The notes under the pieces: model-generated | The model's input: only the letters and a program-made list of their open reading frames with translations | Told to the model about the DNA's origin: nothing | Database searches by the model: none | Translations under genes and position numbers: made by a program | In this document: one piece after another, positions 8,130-17,028 of the stretch | Numbering within the stretch: position 1 is the stretch's first letter | How the letters are laid out: each line of letters begins with the position of its first letter | Source of the DNA: Sphingomonas aurantiaca | GTDB lineage: Bacteria; Pseudomonadota; Alphaproteobacteria; Sphingomonadales; Sphingomonadaceae | Direction: 5' to 3' | DNA length: 64,000 nt | Assembly: GCF_003050705.1 (NCBI RefSeq) | Contig: NZ_QAOG01000002.1 | Location: forward strand, 706,889-770,888

Positions 8130-8633
8130 ATGGATACGCGCGTTGACCATCCCGGGTCTGGCACGATCGCCGCGACGGTCGAGCGCAGGGGCGACCGGGC
8201 GCTCGTCGTCACGCGGCGGTTCAGCGCTGCACCCGCCACGGTGTACAGGGCGTGGAGCGAGCCCACGCTGTTCCGGCGCTGGTGGGTACCGGACTCGATG
8301 CCCGGCGTCGCGCTGATGGCGTGTGATCTCGACGTCCGAACCGGCGGCACATACCGCCTGGAATTCGGCGCCGGGGGGACGGACACGATGGTGTTCCACG
8401 GCAGATATCTGGACGTGGTGCAAGACGCGCTGATCGTCTGGACCAACGACGAGGGGGAGGAGGGCGCCGTCACCACCGTGATCTTCGAGGATGAAGGCGG
8501 GGCGACGCGACTGACGCTGCGCGAGGTCTATCCTTCCGAGGCGGCGCGCGAGGACGCCCTACAGGGCTCGGCCGCCGCATTGCCGGAGCAGCTGGAGCAG
8601 CTCGGCGCGCTGTTGCTCAGCATCGGCGAGTAG
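8130..8633 (+). CDS. SRPBCC (AHSA1-like) domain protein
   Basis: Small START/Bet v 1-like fold protein of the AHSA1 group, which in bacteria binds hydrophobic ligands; no specific substrate can be inferred. Typical segments: LVVTRRFSAAPATVYRAWSEPTLFRRWWVPDS near the N-terminus, CDLDVRTGGTYRLEFG in the middle, FHGRYLDVVQDALIVWTND, and the C-terminal helix EDALQGSAAALPEQLEQLGALLLSIGE. The start at 8130 was chosen because AAGGA ends 7 nt upstream; it gives 167 residues. The frame is open much further upstream, but that part does not look like protein. Relatives often sit beside an ArsR-type regulator; none is visible here. Confidence 0.85.
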   Translation: MDTRVDHPGSGTIAATVERRGDRALVVTRRFSAAPATVYRAWSEPTLFRRWWVPDSMPGVALMACDLDVRTGGTYRLEFGAGGTDTMVFHGRYLDVVQDALIVWTNDEGEEGAVTTVIFEDEGGATRLTLREVYPSEAAREDALQGSAAALPEQLEQLGALLLSIGE

Positions 8634-8674
8634 CCTGGGACTGGCGGACGACCCTACCGATCGCGCTCGGCGCT

Positions 8675-9349
8675 TCATCGCCCCAGCGTTCGCACGAGTC
8701 GAAGGCCGATATTGTCGATGCCGGGATTCCGTTTGGAGAACAGGCCGGCATGGCTGAAATGCTCCCAGCTTGCCTCGACCGCCCAGCGCTCGCTGACGCG
8801 GACGCCGATCGAAGCGTTGGGGTTGAACAGCACGGGCGATCCGAACGACGTGCGGCGCGAGGAGATCTGGCGTCTACGATGGACCTCGCTGGCCGTCAGG
8901 TCGTGCGCGTACGGATCGGGGGTGAAGCTATAACCGTCATGAACGGCGATCCCGATGCCGGCCTGACCATAGAGCCAGCCATGCAGGGTGTCCTGCCGCC
9001 ACTCCTGGCCAAAGCTGGCAAAGTTGGTGCGGCCGCCGGTGCTGACCTGGATCTTGGCGGTAAGCCGCGGCTTCAAGAAGAAATTCAGCGGCGGGCTCCG
9101 GTATGTGAACTGGACGTCGGCCTTGCAGTTTTCCTTCTTGGCGCCATAGATGCGGCCGATCCTGCGCGTGGGCATGTCGAGCGTCATCCTGCCTGACAGC
9201 GGATGGAAGTTGGCGGCATGCTCGAGCACCCCGACGGCAATCTCGGACCCCGCCAAAAAGGCGGGAACGTCCGAATAATCCTGTGCCGTCGCCGAAGTGG
9301 AGGCGAGCGCCATCACTGCGCCCAACGCGCCTTTTTTCACTCGGTTCAT
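8675..9349 (-). CDS. PagL-like lipid A 3-O-deacylase / acyloxyacyl hydrolase family outer-membrane protein
   Basis: A 224-residue exported protein with signal peptide (KKGALGAVMALASTSATA, then QD) and alternating beta-strand character. The C-terminal motif EHFSHAGLFSKRNPGIDNIGLRL (H197-x-S199 ... NPGID) matches the catalytic His/Ser strand of PagL-type outer-membrane esterases (H126/S128 in Pseudomonas PagL). The final strand ends GLRLVRTLGR. PagL removes the 3-O-acyl chain of lipid A. Sphingomonads usually carry glycosphingolipids instead of lipopolysaccharide, so the true substrate here is open. Monocistronic; convergent with the SRPBCC gene, 41-nt gap. The family assignment rests on the C-terminal motif and topology. 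Confidence 0.75.
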   Translation of the reverse strand: MNRVKKGALGAVMALASTSATAQDYSDVPAFLAGSEIAVGVLEHAANFHPLSGRMTLDMPTRRIGRIYGAKKENCKADVQFTYRSPPLNFFLKPRLTAKIQVSTGGRTNFASFGQEWRQDTLHGWLYGQAGIGIAVHDGYSFTPDPYAHDLTASEVHRRRQISSRRTSFGSPVLFNPNASIGVRVSERWAVEASWEHFSHAGLFSKRNPGIDNIGLRLVRTLGR

Positions 9350-9866
9350 GTGAGATCCCTTGCCAATTGGCTGGCTTGAAATCTTTATAGGCGCGACGTG
9401 GCGCCCAGCTTCGGTCCGGCAAAAAGAATATCATTTTGGATGGAGTTTGCGCTTTCCCGGCGGAGGTGCGCACCGGCCGAGATGGAGTTGAGGCGAACGA
9501 AGTCCGAGGTCGAGCGCCAAGCCCCTGGTCATGCTGACAAGCGCCGCCCTGCTCGTCGCGTATCAGGTCACGCCGTTCGACATGCGATCCGCAACGCTGT
9601 TGAAGGTCGCGATGATGCGGCCACCGGGCGGCATTGTAGCGGCGACATTTTGAACGGTCCGGAATGGCGCACGGGCATTCACCCAAAGCACAAGTATCCT
9701 GCCGGCCGGCGGATGAGCGGTTAGGCTTTGTCAAATTGGCTACGGTAGACGCTAGCGAGCGATCTTCGATCCAAGGCTATCGCACCCCTAGCGCGGCCAC
9801 CCTAAACGCAAACGGGCGAGGCAGTTGCCTGCCCCGCTCGCCTGATCGTCCGAAGACGGTCGGTTA
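9350..9866. other. Gap of about 520 bases, no convincing gene
   Basis: Short frames exist on both strands (for example 9398-9724 on plus), but none has a ribosome-binding site plus protein-like composition. The stretch is less GC-rich than its neighbours around 9361-9440 and 9700-9810. It should contain the promoter of the PagL-like gene near 9350-9400 and the terminator of the receptor gene near 9803-9843. Confidence 0.5.
9803..9843 (-). terminator. Possible terminator of the TonB-dependent receptor gene
   Basis: On the minus strand, 24 nt after the stop, GGCGA-GCGG-GGCAG-GCAA-CTGCC-TCGCC forms a bulged hairpin followed by CGTTTGCGTTTAGG, a modest T-rich tail. Confidence 0.5.
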
Positions 9867-12824
9867 CTAGAACCTCAACTGAGCGCCGACATAGAAGCGG
9901 CGGCCGATCGGATCGTAGACGTCCGCTGCGGTCGTGGTGCCGGTGATCGAGCCGTAGAAGACGTTGTCTTCGAGCTTCGGCGGCTTGCGATCGAACAGGT
10001 TGGTGACGCCAAAGAACATCTCCATCTGCTTGCTCTCCTCGCCGACGCGCGCACGAACCTGCACGTCGTGATAGAAGCGCGACGCGATCTCGTTATGCGC
10101 CGCGATCTCGGGCGAAAGGCCTTCCGAGGTTTCAGCGAACTCGTCACGCGGGGTATCGAGCATCGGGCTGAGATACGTCGTGGTCCAGTTCACGCTGAAC
10201 GGACCCGTGCGGTAGCTGGCCGTCGCATTGACCTTGTCGCGGAATGCCGCACCGTATTCCAGGTTACCGACGCCGCTGTTGACCGGGGCGGCGGGATCGG
10301 ACTGCGTCTGATAGCGGAGCGTGTGCGTGTACAGAACGCTGACGTCGAGACGATCGTCCGTCGTCAGGCCGAGTGCACGACCATAACGTGCGTTGACATC
10401 GATGCCGCGGGTCTTGGTGTCGGAGATGTTGATGTTCTGCGCATTCACCGTCTTGATGTAGCCGGTGTTGTCGTAGCGGATGACGTTGTTGCAGAACTGC
10501 GGCTCGCTGGTCAGCAGGCACTGCTGGATCGACGTCGAGCGGGGGATGATGCCGATCGCGTTGCTCAGCTTGATGTCGAAATAGTCGACCGTCAGGCTGA
10601 AGCCTCGGACTTGATCCGGCGCGATCACTGCGCCGAGCGTCAGGGTTTTGCCCTTCTCCTCCTGCAGGTTGCGATTGCCGCCGTCAAAGCCGTTGATGCT
10701 CTGAATATCCGCCAGCGTGTACTGGAACGTCCCGCCGTTGCGCACCGCAGCGGCGATAGCCGGGATCTGACGGCAGGCATTGGCATAAGTCCCGGCCGAT
10801 GCGGCGGTGACGCCGTCGCACGGATCCTGGATGCCGGGCGGGAAGGTCTCCGACGCGGACGAGAACAGTTCGTTGATGTTCGGCGCGCGGTTCGCGATGG
10901 CATAGTTGCCGCGGAAACGCAGGCCCTGGACCGGCGAATATTCACCGCCGGCGTTCCAGCTGAACACGGTACCGATCGTCGAGTAGTCCGAATAGCGCGC
11001 AGCACCCTGCAGGCTCAGCGAATTAACGAACGGCACGTTCTTCAGGATCGGAATGTCGATCTCGCCGAACAGCTCCTTCACGTTGAACTTGCCGACCGTA
11101 TCGGGCGTCTGGTTGCCCGAATTCAGACCTGCGTTGGTCAGCGCGTCCCAATTCTCGCTGCTCTTCTCGCGGCGATACTCAGCGCCAAGAGCGACCTGAA
11201 CATCGCCATAGGGCAGCGTCAGGAGCGAACCGTTGAGGCTGGCGTTGGCGACGAACTGCGTATTCTTGATCTCGACCGAACGTGGCACGTCGGACTGGAC
11301 ATAGTTCGATGCGGCGGCGCTCGCTGTGTTGTACCCGAACAGGTTGATCGGGGCGCAGCCGGCTGCGCGGGCTGTGGCATCGCGGCAGACGATCGTACCT
11401 GTGGCGTCCGTGACCGCGTCGAGCGCGTTCGCGTACTTCGTGATGTCGATGTCCTGGCTGCTGGTGCTGTCCTTCAGCTGGCCATAGACGCCCGACACTT
11501 CGTAGCGCCATTTGGGGCTAATATCGCCGCGGAAGCCGCCGGCGATGCGGAAGGTGTCGCGATCGTTCGTATTGCTGCGGCTGAACACCTCGTTCTGGCG
11601 ACGACGGAAGTCGATCGAGGTCACGTCGTTCGATGCGATGCCATCGCTGTTGCGCGCGGTGATCTGCTGGCGGATCGATGCAGGGATGTACGGATTGTCG
11701 ATCCCGTAGCCGACGCCGGTATCGAGCTGCGAATCGAGTGCGAGCGCCTCGAGCTGCGAGCTGGACTTCGTCTTGGCGTAGGTGCCCTCGAGGAAGGCCG
11801 TGACCGAGTCGCTGAACTTGTACTGCGCGGCGCCGGCTGCGAGATAGCGTTCGACCGGCGTCGAGATGCGGCGCACCGAATTGCGGTTGAACCCCGTGCC
11901 ACCGCCGGCGACGACCGAATTGTCCGGGTTAAACGAGAACAGGTTGCTGGCATAGCCGCCGGCGTTCGTCGACTCGTTGGCGCCGTTCCGGAACTGGAAG
12001 CGGCCCTGCGCGGAATAGGAGCTGTACGACTGCGGGCCGCAACCCGCTGCCGAGCAGTCTTCAGCCGAGATACCGCGCTTGCGCGACAGCAGGCCGAGAT
12101 CCTTCGAATAGGTCCCGTTGACGATGATCGACCCGCGATCGTCCTCGCCGAACTTCGTGCCGCCGGTAATGCTGGCGGTGTAGTTCGGGTTGTCGCCGCG
12201 GCTGGTGAGGCCATATTGCGCGCGGGCGATGATGCCTTGCATGTCGGTCTTCGTCACGTAGTTGACGACGCCGGCAATGGCATCGGATCCGTAGATTGCC
12301 GACGCGCCGCCGGTGACGACTTCGATCCGCTCGACGAAATCGGCGGGGATGTTGTTGACGTCGACCACCGAGGTTCCTGCGACGCCCGGTACAAAGCGAC
12401 GGCCGTTGACGAGCACCAGCGTTCGAGAATCGCCGAGGTTGCGCAGGTTGATCGTCGCGATGCCGTTACCCGAGGTCGCGAAGTTGCTGTTCGTGCGGCT
12501 GAGGCCGGGAATGCCGACCTGCGGCAGCTTCTGCAGCAGGTCCTGGGTGTTGACGATGCCCTGCGACTGGATCTGCTGGGAATCGACCACCGCGACCGGC
12601 GAGGCGGATTCGAGATCGGGACGACGGATGCGCGAGCCGGTCACGACGATCGTGTCATCGGTTGCCGGCGCTTCTGCGGCCGGGGCGACCGTGGCCTGAT
12701 CCTGTGTCGCGGCGGGGGCCGCAGCAGGAACGTCCTGCGCAGATGCCGGTACGGCGAGTGCGCCAGCAGCGAGAATTGTTGCAGTGAGAAGCAGAGTCCG
12801 AGGCAAACGCCATTCCTTCGTCAT
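9867..12824 (-). CDS. TonB-dependent outer-membrane receptor
   Basis: A 985-residue receptor for energy-dependent import across the outer membrane. N-terminal signal peptide (LPRTLLLTATILAAGALAVPASAQ), an Ala/Pro-rich linker, a TonB-box-like DDTIVVTGSRI, then the plug domain (SPVAVVDSQQIQSQGIVNTQDLLQKLPQ; LRNLGDSRTLVLVNGRRFVPG; VERIEVVTGGASAIYGSDAIAGVVNYVTK). The rest is a 22-strand barrel ending in an aromatic residue (RRFYVGAQLRF). This is the plug style of large sphingomonad/xanthomonad receptors for carbohydrates or peptides; the substrate cannot be read from sequence. The ATG at 12824 was preferred over one 105 nt upstream because it begins the signal peptide directly; neither has a strong ribosome-binding site. 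No transport or enzyme partner is adjacent. Confidence 0.9.
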   Translation of the reverse strand: MTKEWRLPRTLLLTATILAAGALAVPASAQDVPAAAPAATQDQATVAPAAEAPATDDTIVVTGSRIRRPDLESASPVAVVDSQQIQSQGIVNTQDLLQKLPQVGIPGLSRTNSNFATSGNGIATINLRNLGDSRTLVLVNGRRFVPGVAGTSVVDVNNIPADFVERIEVVTGGASAIYGSDAIAGVVNYVTKTDMQGIIARAQYGLTSRGDNPNYTASITGGTKFGEDDRGSIIVNGTYSKDLGLLSRKRGISAEDCSAAGCGPQSYSSYSAQGRFQFRNGANESTNAGGYASNLFSFNPDNSVVAGGGTGFNRNSVRRISTPVERYLAAGAAQYKFSDSVTAFLEGTYAKTKSSSQLEALALDSQLDTGVGYGIDNPYIPASIRQQITARNSDGIASNDVTSIDFRRRQNEVFSRSNTNDRDTFRIAGGFRGDISPKWRYEVSGVYGQLKDSTSSQDIDITKYANALDAVTDATGTIVCRDATARAAGCAPINLFGYNTASAAASNYVQSDVPRSVEIKNTQFVANASLNGSLLTLPYGDVQVALGAEYRREKSSENWDALTNAGLNSGNQTPDTVGKFNVKELFGEIDIPILKNVPFVNSLSLQGAARYSDYSTIGTVFSWNAGGEYSPVQGLRFRGNYAIANRAPNINELFSSASETFPPGIQDPCDGVTAASAGTYANACRQIPAIAAAVRNGGTFQYTLADIQSINGFDGGNRNLQEEKGKTLTLGAVIAPDQVRGFSLTVDYFDIKLSNAIGIIPRSTSIQQCLLTSEPQFCNNVIRYDNTGYIKTVNAQNINISDTKTRGIDVNARYGRALGLTTDDRLDVSVLYTHTLRYQTQSDPAAPVNSGVGNLEYGAAFRDKVNATASYRTGPFSVNWTTTYLSPMLDTPRDEFAETSEGLSPEIAAHNEIASRFYHDVQVRARVGEESKQMEMFFGVTNLFDRKPPKLEDNVFYGSITGTTTAADVYDPIGRRFYVGAQLRF

Positions 12825-13119
12825 TAACGCGTACGATGATGCGGCCCCAGACCGTTCCGCGGTTGATTTGGAAAGCGCAATGCGACGAATGGTCACTAAT
12901 GTTGTCGCTTTCGCCCCATGGTGACACAATTCTGCAACAGGGTGGGGGTAGCCGCCGCCGCGCGTGCACGCCGAGGTATCGTGGCGTGATGTCGATTAGC
13001 CCCAGCCTCGGCCAGCCGGGCACCGGCGCCATCATCACCTCCGCGAATGCGCCGCATCCTCTTCCCTATCGGCACGGGGTTGGCCTAGATGGCGGGATGG
13101 TCGCGCGCATGCTTGAACG
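12825..13119. other. Divergent intergenic region, receptor gene / divL
   Basis: About 295 bases between divergent genes, with no gene recognised. It must hold both promoters. No confident -35/-10 pair or palindrome was seen. Confidence 0.4.
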
Positions 13120-15495
13120 ATGATGGTCCTGGGGGCCGGTACGGGTCTGCTGGCGGGTGCACTCCTGCTCGCGTTCGTGGTTGCAGGGGGCGTGCTGGTG
13201 TTTCTCGGCTTACGCGCACGCGGGGCTGCGGCGGAGGCGGTCGAGGCCAATGCGCATTTGCGCGCGGTGCTCGACGGGTCGCCGGCGATCGTGACGGTGA
13301 TCCGCTCGGGCGGGCGGATTGAGATGACGCAGCGGATGGCGGACTGGCTCGGGCTCGATGCGCCGCCGCGGTCGATCGGCGAACTGGCCACCGGTGGGAC
13401 GGGGCTTTCGCCCGAGGATGCCGCGCGGCTGATCGCCGACATTACCGCGGCGCAGCGGTCGGGGCGGGCGTTCGTGCGCTCGGTGCGACTGGTCGGCTCG
13501 ACGCGGGCGATTACGTTTCGTGGCGCGCGCGCATCGGGCGAGATGGGTGCGAGCGGGGCTGTGCTGCTCTGGGCGTTCGATGCCACCGACAGCGAGGCGG
13601 AGATTGCGCGGCTTGCGGCGGAGACCGAACGGCTGGGGTCCGCCTACGACTCGCTGACCGGGCTGATCGAGGCCGCGCCGATGCCGATGTGGTACCGCGC
13701 AACCGATTTGCGGCTGGCGATGGTGAACACCGCCTATGTCGACGCGGTCGAGGGCCGTGACGCCGCCGACGTGGTCGCGCGCGGGCTCGAACTGGTCGAG
13801 GGGTCGGGGCGTGGCGGGCCGCTGGCCGGCGCCGCGGTCGCGCGCGAGCAGGGGCGGCCGCACCAGCAGGTCCTGCCTGCGACGATCGACGGCGCGCGCC
13901 GGTCGCTGCAGATCTACGACGTGCCGTTGCCGAGCGGCGGCGTTGCCGGGTTCGCGATCGATATCGAAGAGCTCGAGCAGGCGCGGTCGGGCGCCAAGCG
14001 GTTTGCCGAGGCGCAGCGCGCGATGCTCGACCGTTTGTCGGCGGGCGTCGCGCAGTTCGGCGGGGACCGGTCGCTGGTCTTCTGCAACCAGCCGTTCCGG
14101 CGGATGTTTGCGATGCGGAGCGAATGGCTCGCCGACCGGCCCGAGTTCGACCGGGTGCTGGAGCGTATGCGCGAGGCGAACCGCCTGCCCGAAGTCCGCG
14201 ACTTTCCGAGCTGGAAGGCGGAGCGGCGCGACTGGTTCATGCAGACCGGCTCGTCGCAGGCCGGCGGGCAGAGCGGCGGCGCGATGGAGGAGAATTGGCA
14301 CCTGCGCGGCGGCACGCATCTTCGCGTGGTCGCGCAGCCCTTGCCCGATGGCGGCCTGCTGCTGATCTTCGAGGACCGGACCGAGCAGGTCCAGCTCGCC
14401 AGCGCGCGCGATACGCTGCTGCGCGTGCGGACCGCGACGTTCGACAATCTGTTCGAGGCGCTCGGCGTGTTCGCGGCGGATGGGCGGTTGCAGTTGTGGA
14501 ACAACCGGTTCCGGCTGTTGTGGGGGCTGGAGGAGGAGTTCCTAGCGTCGCATCCGCGGGTCGACGCGTTTGCCGAGGCGGCGGGCGGCAAGCTGCTGAC
14601 GCCCAACCGGTCGGCGCTGATCCCCGATCTGGTGCGCTCGGCGACGGTCGAGCGGCAGCAGCGTGGCGGGCGCGTGGCGTTTGCCGATGGGCGGCATTTC
14701 GAATTCGCGGGCGTGCCGCTGCCCGATGGCAACGCGCTGTTCACGATGCTCGACATCACCGACAGCCGGCGTGCGGAGCAGGCGTTGCGCGACCGGGCGA
14801 ACGCGCTGGAGGCGGCCGACAAGGTCAAGACCGCGTTCGTGGCGAATATGAGCTATGAGTTGCGCACGCCGCTCACCTCGATCAGCGGGTTCGCGGAGAT
14901 GCTGCACGGCGGCTATGCGGGGGCGATGACGCCGCAGGCCGAGGGCTATGTCGGCGCGATCCTTGAATCGGTCGAGCGGCTCGGACTGCTGGTCGACGAC
15001 GTGCTCGACCTGACGCGCGCGGAGAGCGACCGCGAGGAGACCGATCGGAGCGACGTCGATCTCGCGACTACCGTCCGCGCGGCGGCGGAGACGATCCTGC
15101 CGTCCGCCAAGCGGCGCAAGCTCGACTTCGCGGTCGAGGTGGCGCGGTCGACCGGGCGGGTGAACGGCAATCCGAAGCGGCTGAAGGAGGTCGTCGAGCA
15201 TCTGCTGCGCCACGCGGTTGCGGCGACGCAGGATGGCGGGCGCGTGCTGCTGCATACCGACGGCAATGCGACCTCGGCGCGGATCGTCGTGTCGGACGAC
15301 GGGGTCGGGATGGATGCGGAGGCCGTTGCGCACGCGTTCGACCGGTTTGCCGAGTCCAAGCCGATGGGGGATCGGGCGTTGGGGCTGGGCCTGCCGCTCG
15401 CCAAGCAGTTCGTCGAGGCGCATGGCGGGACGATCGAGCTGGTGTCGGAGCCGGGGGCGGGCACGCTGATTACCGTAGAATTGCCGCGGCGATGA
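13120..15495 (+). CDS. divL: DivL-type cell-cycle sensor pseudo-kinase (Tyr in place of phospho-acceptor His)
   Basis: 791 residues. One N-terminal membrane segment (LLAGALLLAFVVAGGVLVFLGL) is followed by several PAS-like regions (about 40-150, 165-290, 300-430, 435-550), a HisKA-like dimerisation domain and a HATPase domain (N-box HLLRHAVAA, G1 DDGVGMD, G2 GLGLPLAKQFVEAHGG). The H-box reads FVANMSYELRTPLTSI: residue 579 is Tyr where kinases have His. This is the hallmark of Caulobacter DivL (Tyr550, 769 residues), which controls the CckA-CtrA phosphorelay. The gene order divL-tsaE-amgK-murU-addB-addA-trxA is, as I recall it, conserved in alphaproteobacteria and supports the call. Both ATGs at 13120 and 13123 are possible starts. 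It probably binds a response regulator (DivK) rather than phosphorylating one (known for Caulobacter, inferred here). Confidence 0.9.
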   Translation: MMVLGAGTGLLAGALLLAFVVAGGVLVFLGLRARGAAAEAVEANAHLRAVLDGSPAIVTVIRSGGRIEMTQRMADWLGLDAPPRSIGELATGGTGLSPEDAARLIADITAAQRSGRAFVRSVRLVGSTRAITFRGARASGEMGASGAVLLWAFDATDSEAEIARLAAETERLGSAYDSLTGLIEAAPMPMWYRATDLRLAMVNTAYVDAVEGRDAADVVARGLELVEGSGRGGPLAGAAVAREQGRPHQQVLPATIDGARRSLQIYDVPLPSGGVAGFAIDIEELEQARSGAKRFAEAQRAMLDRLSAGVAQFGGDRSLVFCNQPFRRMFAMRSEWLADRPEFDRVLERMREANRLPEVRDFPSWKAERRDWFMQTGSSQAGGQSGGAMEENWHLRGGTHLRVVAQPLPDGGLLLIFEDRTEQVQLASARDTLLRVRTATFDNLFEALGVFAADGRLQLWNNRFRLLWGLEEEFLASHPRVDAFAEAAGGKLLTPNRSALIPDLVRSATVERQQRGGRVAFADGRHFEFAGVPLPDGNALFTMLDITDSRRAEQALRDRANALEAADKVKTAFVANMSYELRTPLTSISGFAEMLHGGYAGAMTPQAEGYVGAILESVERLGLLVDDVLDLTRAESDREETDRSDVDLATTVRAAAETILPSAKRRKLDFAVEVARSTGRVNGNPKRLKEVVEHLLRHAVAATQDGGRVLLHTDGNATSARIVVSDDGVGMDAEAVAHAFDRFAESKPMGDRALGLGLPLAKQFVEAHGGTIELVSEPGAGTLITVELPRR

Positions 15496-15510
15496 GCGTG
15501 CAACGTCTGC

Positions 15511-15610
15511 TCCCTCTCCCCTGCGGGGAGAGGGTCGGGGTGAGGGGCTGCCACGCAGTGCTGCGCCCGGAACGGCCCCTCACCCAACCCTCTCCCCGAG
15601 GGGGAGAGGG
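15511..15610. repeat. Paired inverted repeat, CCCTCTCCCC family
   Basis: The left arm (15511-15547) contains CCCTCTCCCCTGCGGGGAGAGGG then TCGGGGTGAGGGG. The right arm (15576-15610) is CCCCTCACCCAACCCTCTCCCC GAG GGGGAGAGGG, its approximate reverse complement. It lies between divL and tsaE; this family is very common in alphaproteobacterial intergenic DNA. Confidence 0.8.
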
Positions 15611-15613
15611 CTC

Positions 15614-16063
15614 ATGCGCGTGATCCTGCTACCCGATCCACAAGCTACCGAGGCGTTCGGCGCTCTGCTGGCCGAGCGAGTTCGTCCCGGCGACGTCATC
15701 ACGCTCCAGGGCACACTCGGTGCGGGGAAGACCAGTGTCGCGCGGGGACTGCTTGCGGCACTTGGGCTCGTTGGCGAGGCGCCGTCGCCCAGTTTTGCGA
15801 TCGTCCAGCCTTACGAGCCGCCTGAGGTTCGCTTTCCCGTCATGCACGTCGACCTCTACCGGATTGATGACCCCGCCGAGATAGAGGAACTCGCGCTCGA
15901 CGACGCACGCTATGATTCGCTGCTGCTGGTCGAATGGCCCGAGCGCGCGGGGCCGGACTATTGGCCCGATGCGCTTCGACTGAGCCTGACGATCGAGCCG
16001 GATGGCACGCGCGGCTTGACTATCGGCGTGCCGGAAGCTTGGAGGTCGCGATGGCCGACATGA
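15614..16063 (+). CDS. tsaE: tRNA threonylcarbamoyladenosine biosynthesis ATPase TsaE
   Basis: Cytoplasmic P-loop ATPase that, with TsaD and TsaB, makes t6A37 in ANN-decoding tRNAs. 149 residues, normal for the family. Walker A is GTLGAGKTS at 33-41; VGEAPSPSFAIVQPY and HVDLYRIDDPAEIEELALDD are family-specific, and LLLVEWPERA carries the conserved W-P-E after the second strand. It starts just after the CCCTCTCCCC repeat, whose GGGGGAGAGGG may double as a ribosome-binding site. The 3' end overlaps amgK by 13 nt, so they are translated from one message. Neither TsaD nor TsaB is in the window. Confidence 0.95.
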   Translation: MRVILLPDPQATEAFGALLAERVRPGDVITLQGTLGAGKTSVARGLLAALGLVGEAPSPSFAIVQPYEPPEVRFPVMHVDLYRIDDPAEIEELALDDARYDSLLLVEWPERAGPDYWPDALRLSLTIEPDGTRGLTIGVPEAWRSRWPT

Positions 16064-17028
16064 CCCCGCCGCCCGGCGCCGCCGCTTTTCTCGACGCTCA
16101 TGGCTGGGGAGGGGCGAACATCCTTCCGGTCGCGGGCGATGCGTCGTTCCGGCGCTATTTTCGCGCGGTTGATGGAGAGCGGCAGGCGATCCTGATGGAC
16201 GCGCCGCCGCCGCATGAGGACCCGCGGCCGTTCATTGCGGTGGCCGAATGGCTCGTCGAGCGCGACTTCGCGGCGCCGGCGATCCTGGCGTGCGATCTCG
16301 ACCAGGGGCTCGTGCTGATCGAGGATTTCGGCGACGATCGGTTGCGCGAGGCGGTCGACGCAGCGCCCGATCAGGAGCTGTCGCTATACGCGCCGGCGAT
16401 CGACCTGCTGGTGCGGTTGCGCGCGGAGCCGGCTGGACCCGTCCCCCCTTATGATCGCGCGGTGCTGCGGCGCGAGGCGGGGCTGTTCGTCGAATGGTAT
16501 TGCCCGGCGGTCGGGATCGCGCCCGATCTCGCCGGCTGGGACGCGGCGTGGGAGGCGGTGTTCGACCATGCGATCGCCGAAACGCCGGTCACCGTGCTGC
16601 GCGATTATCATGCCGAAAATCTGATGCTCGTCGGGCCGGAGCGGTCGCTGGGGTTGCTCGATTTCCAGGACGCGCTCGCAGGGCATCCGGCTTACGATCT
16701 CGTGTCGCTGTTGCAGGATGCGCGGCGGACCGTCGATCCGACGGTCGAGGCGGCGATGCTGGAGCGGTATCGCGCGGCCACTGACGCCGACGCGGCGTTC
16801 ATGGATGCGTATCACGTGCTCGGTGCGCAGCGGAATGCCAAGATCCTCGGCATCTTCACGCGGCTGTGGCAGCGCGATGGCAAGCCGCATTACCCGACGA
16901 TGTGCCCGCGCGTCTGGGCGTATCTGGAGCGCGACCTCGCACAGCCGGTGATGGCGCCGGTCGCGGCCTGGTTCGCGGCCAACATACCGCCCGCGTTGCG
17001 CGGCGATCCGCTGGTGCTGTCGGCATGA
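16051..17028 (+). CDS. amgK: N-acetylmuramate/N-acetylglucosamine 1-kinase (AmgK-type phosphotransferase)
   Basis: APH-fold kinase that phosphorylates MurNAc (and GlcNAc) at C1, the first step of the recycling route that bypasses de novo UDP-MurNAc synthesis and gives fosfomycin tolerance in Pseudomonas and Caulobacter. 325 residues. The catalytic loop LRDYHAENLML (Asp185, Asn190) and the metal-binding LLDFQDALAGHPAYDLVSL (Asp204) are present, as is the early GDASFRRYFR. The start at 16051 has GGAGG at 16041-16045. Its neighbour murU overlaps as ATGA and performs the next step, which makes the MurNAc assignment strong. The 39 codons of open frame upstream belong to tsaE in another frame. Confidence 0.92.
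   Translation: MADMTPPPGAAAFLDAHGWGGANILPVAGDASFRRYFRAVDGERQAILMDAPPPHEDPRPFIAVAEWLVERDFAAPAILACDLDQGLVLIEDFGDDRLREAVDAAPDQELSLYAPAIDLLVRLRAEPAGPVPPYDRAVLRREAGLFVEWYCPAVGIAPDLAGWDAAWEAVFDHAIAETPVTVLRDYHAENLMLVGPERSLGLLDFQDALAGHPAYDLVSLLQDARRTVDPTVEAAMLERYRAATDADAAFMDAYHVLGAQRNAKILGIFTRLWQRDGKPHYPTMCPRVWAYLERDLAQPVMAPVAAWFAANIPPALRGDPLVLSA

Noticed and set aside
9398..9724. 108-codon plus-strand frame in the gap next to the PagL-like gene
   Set aside because: No ribosome-binding site, Arg/His-rich composition, no motif; the other frames over the same stretch look equally random.
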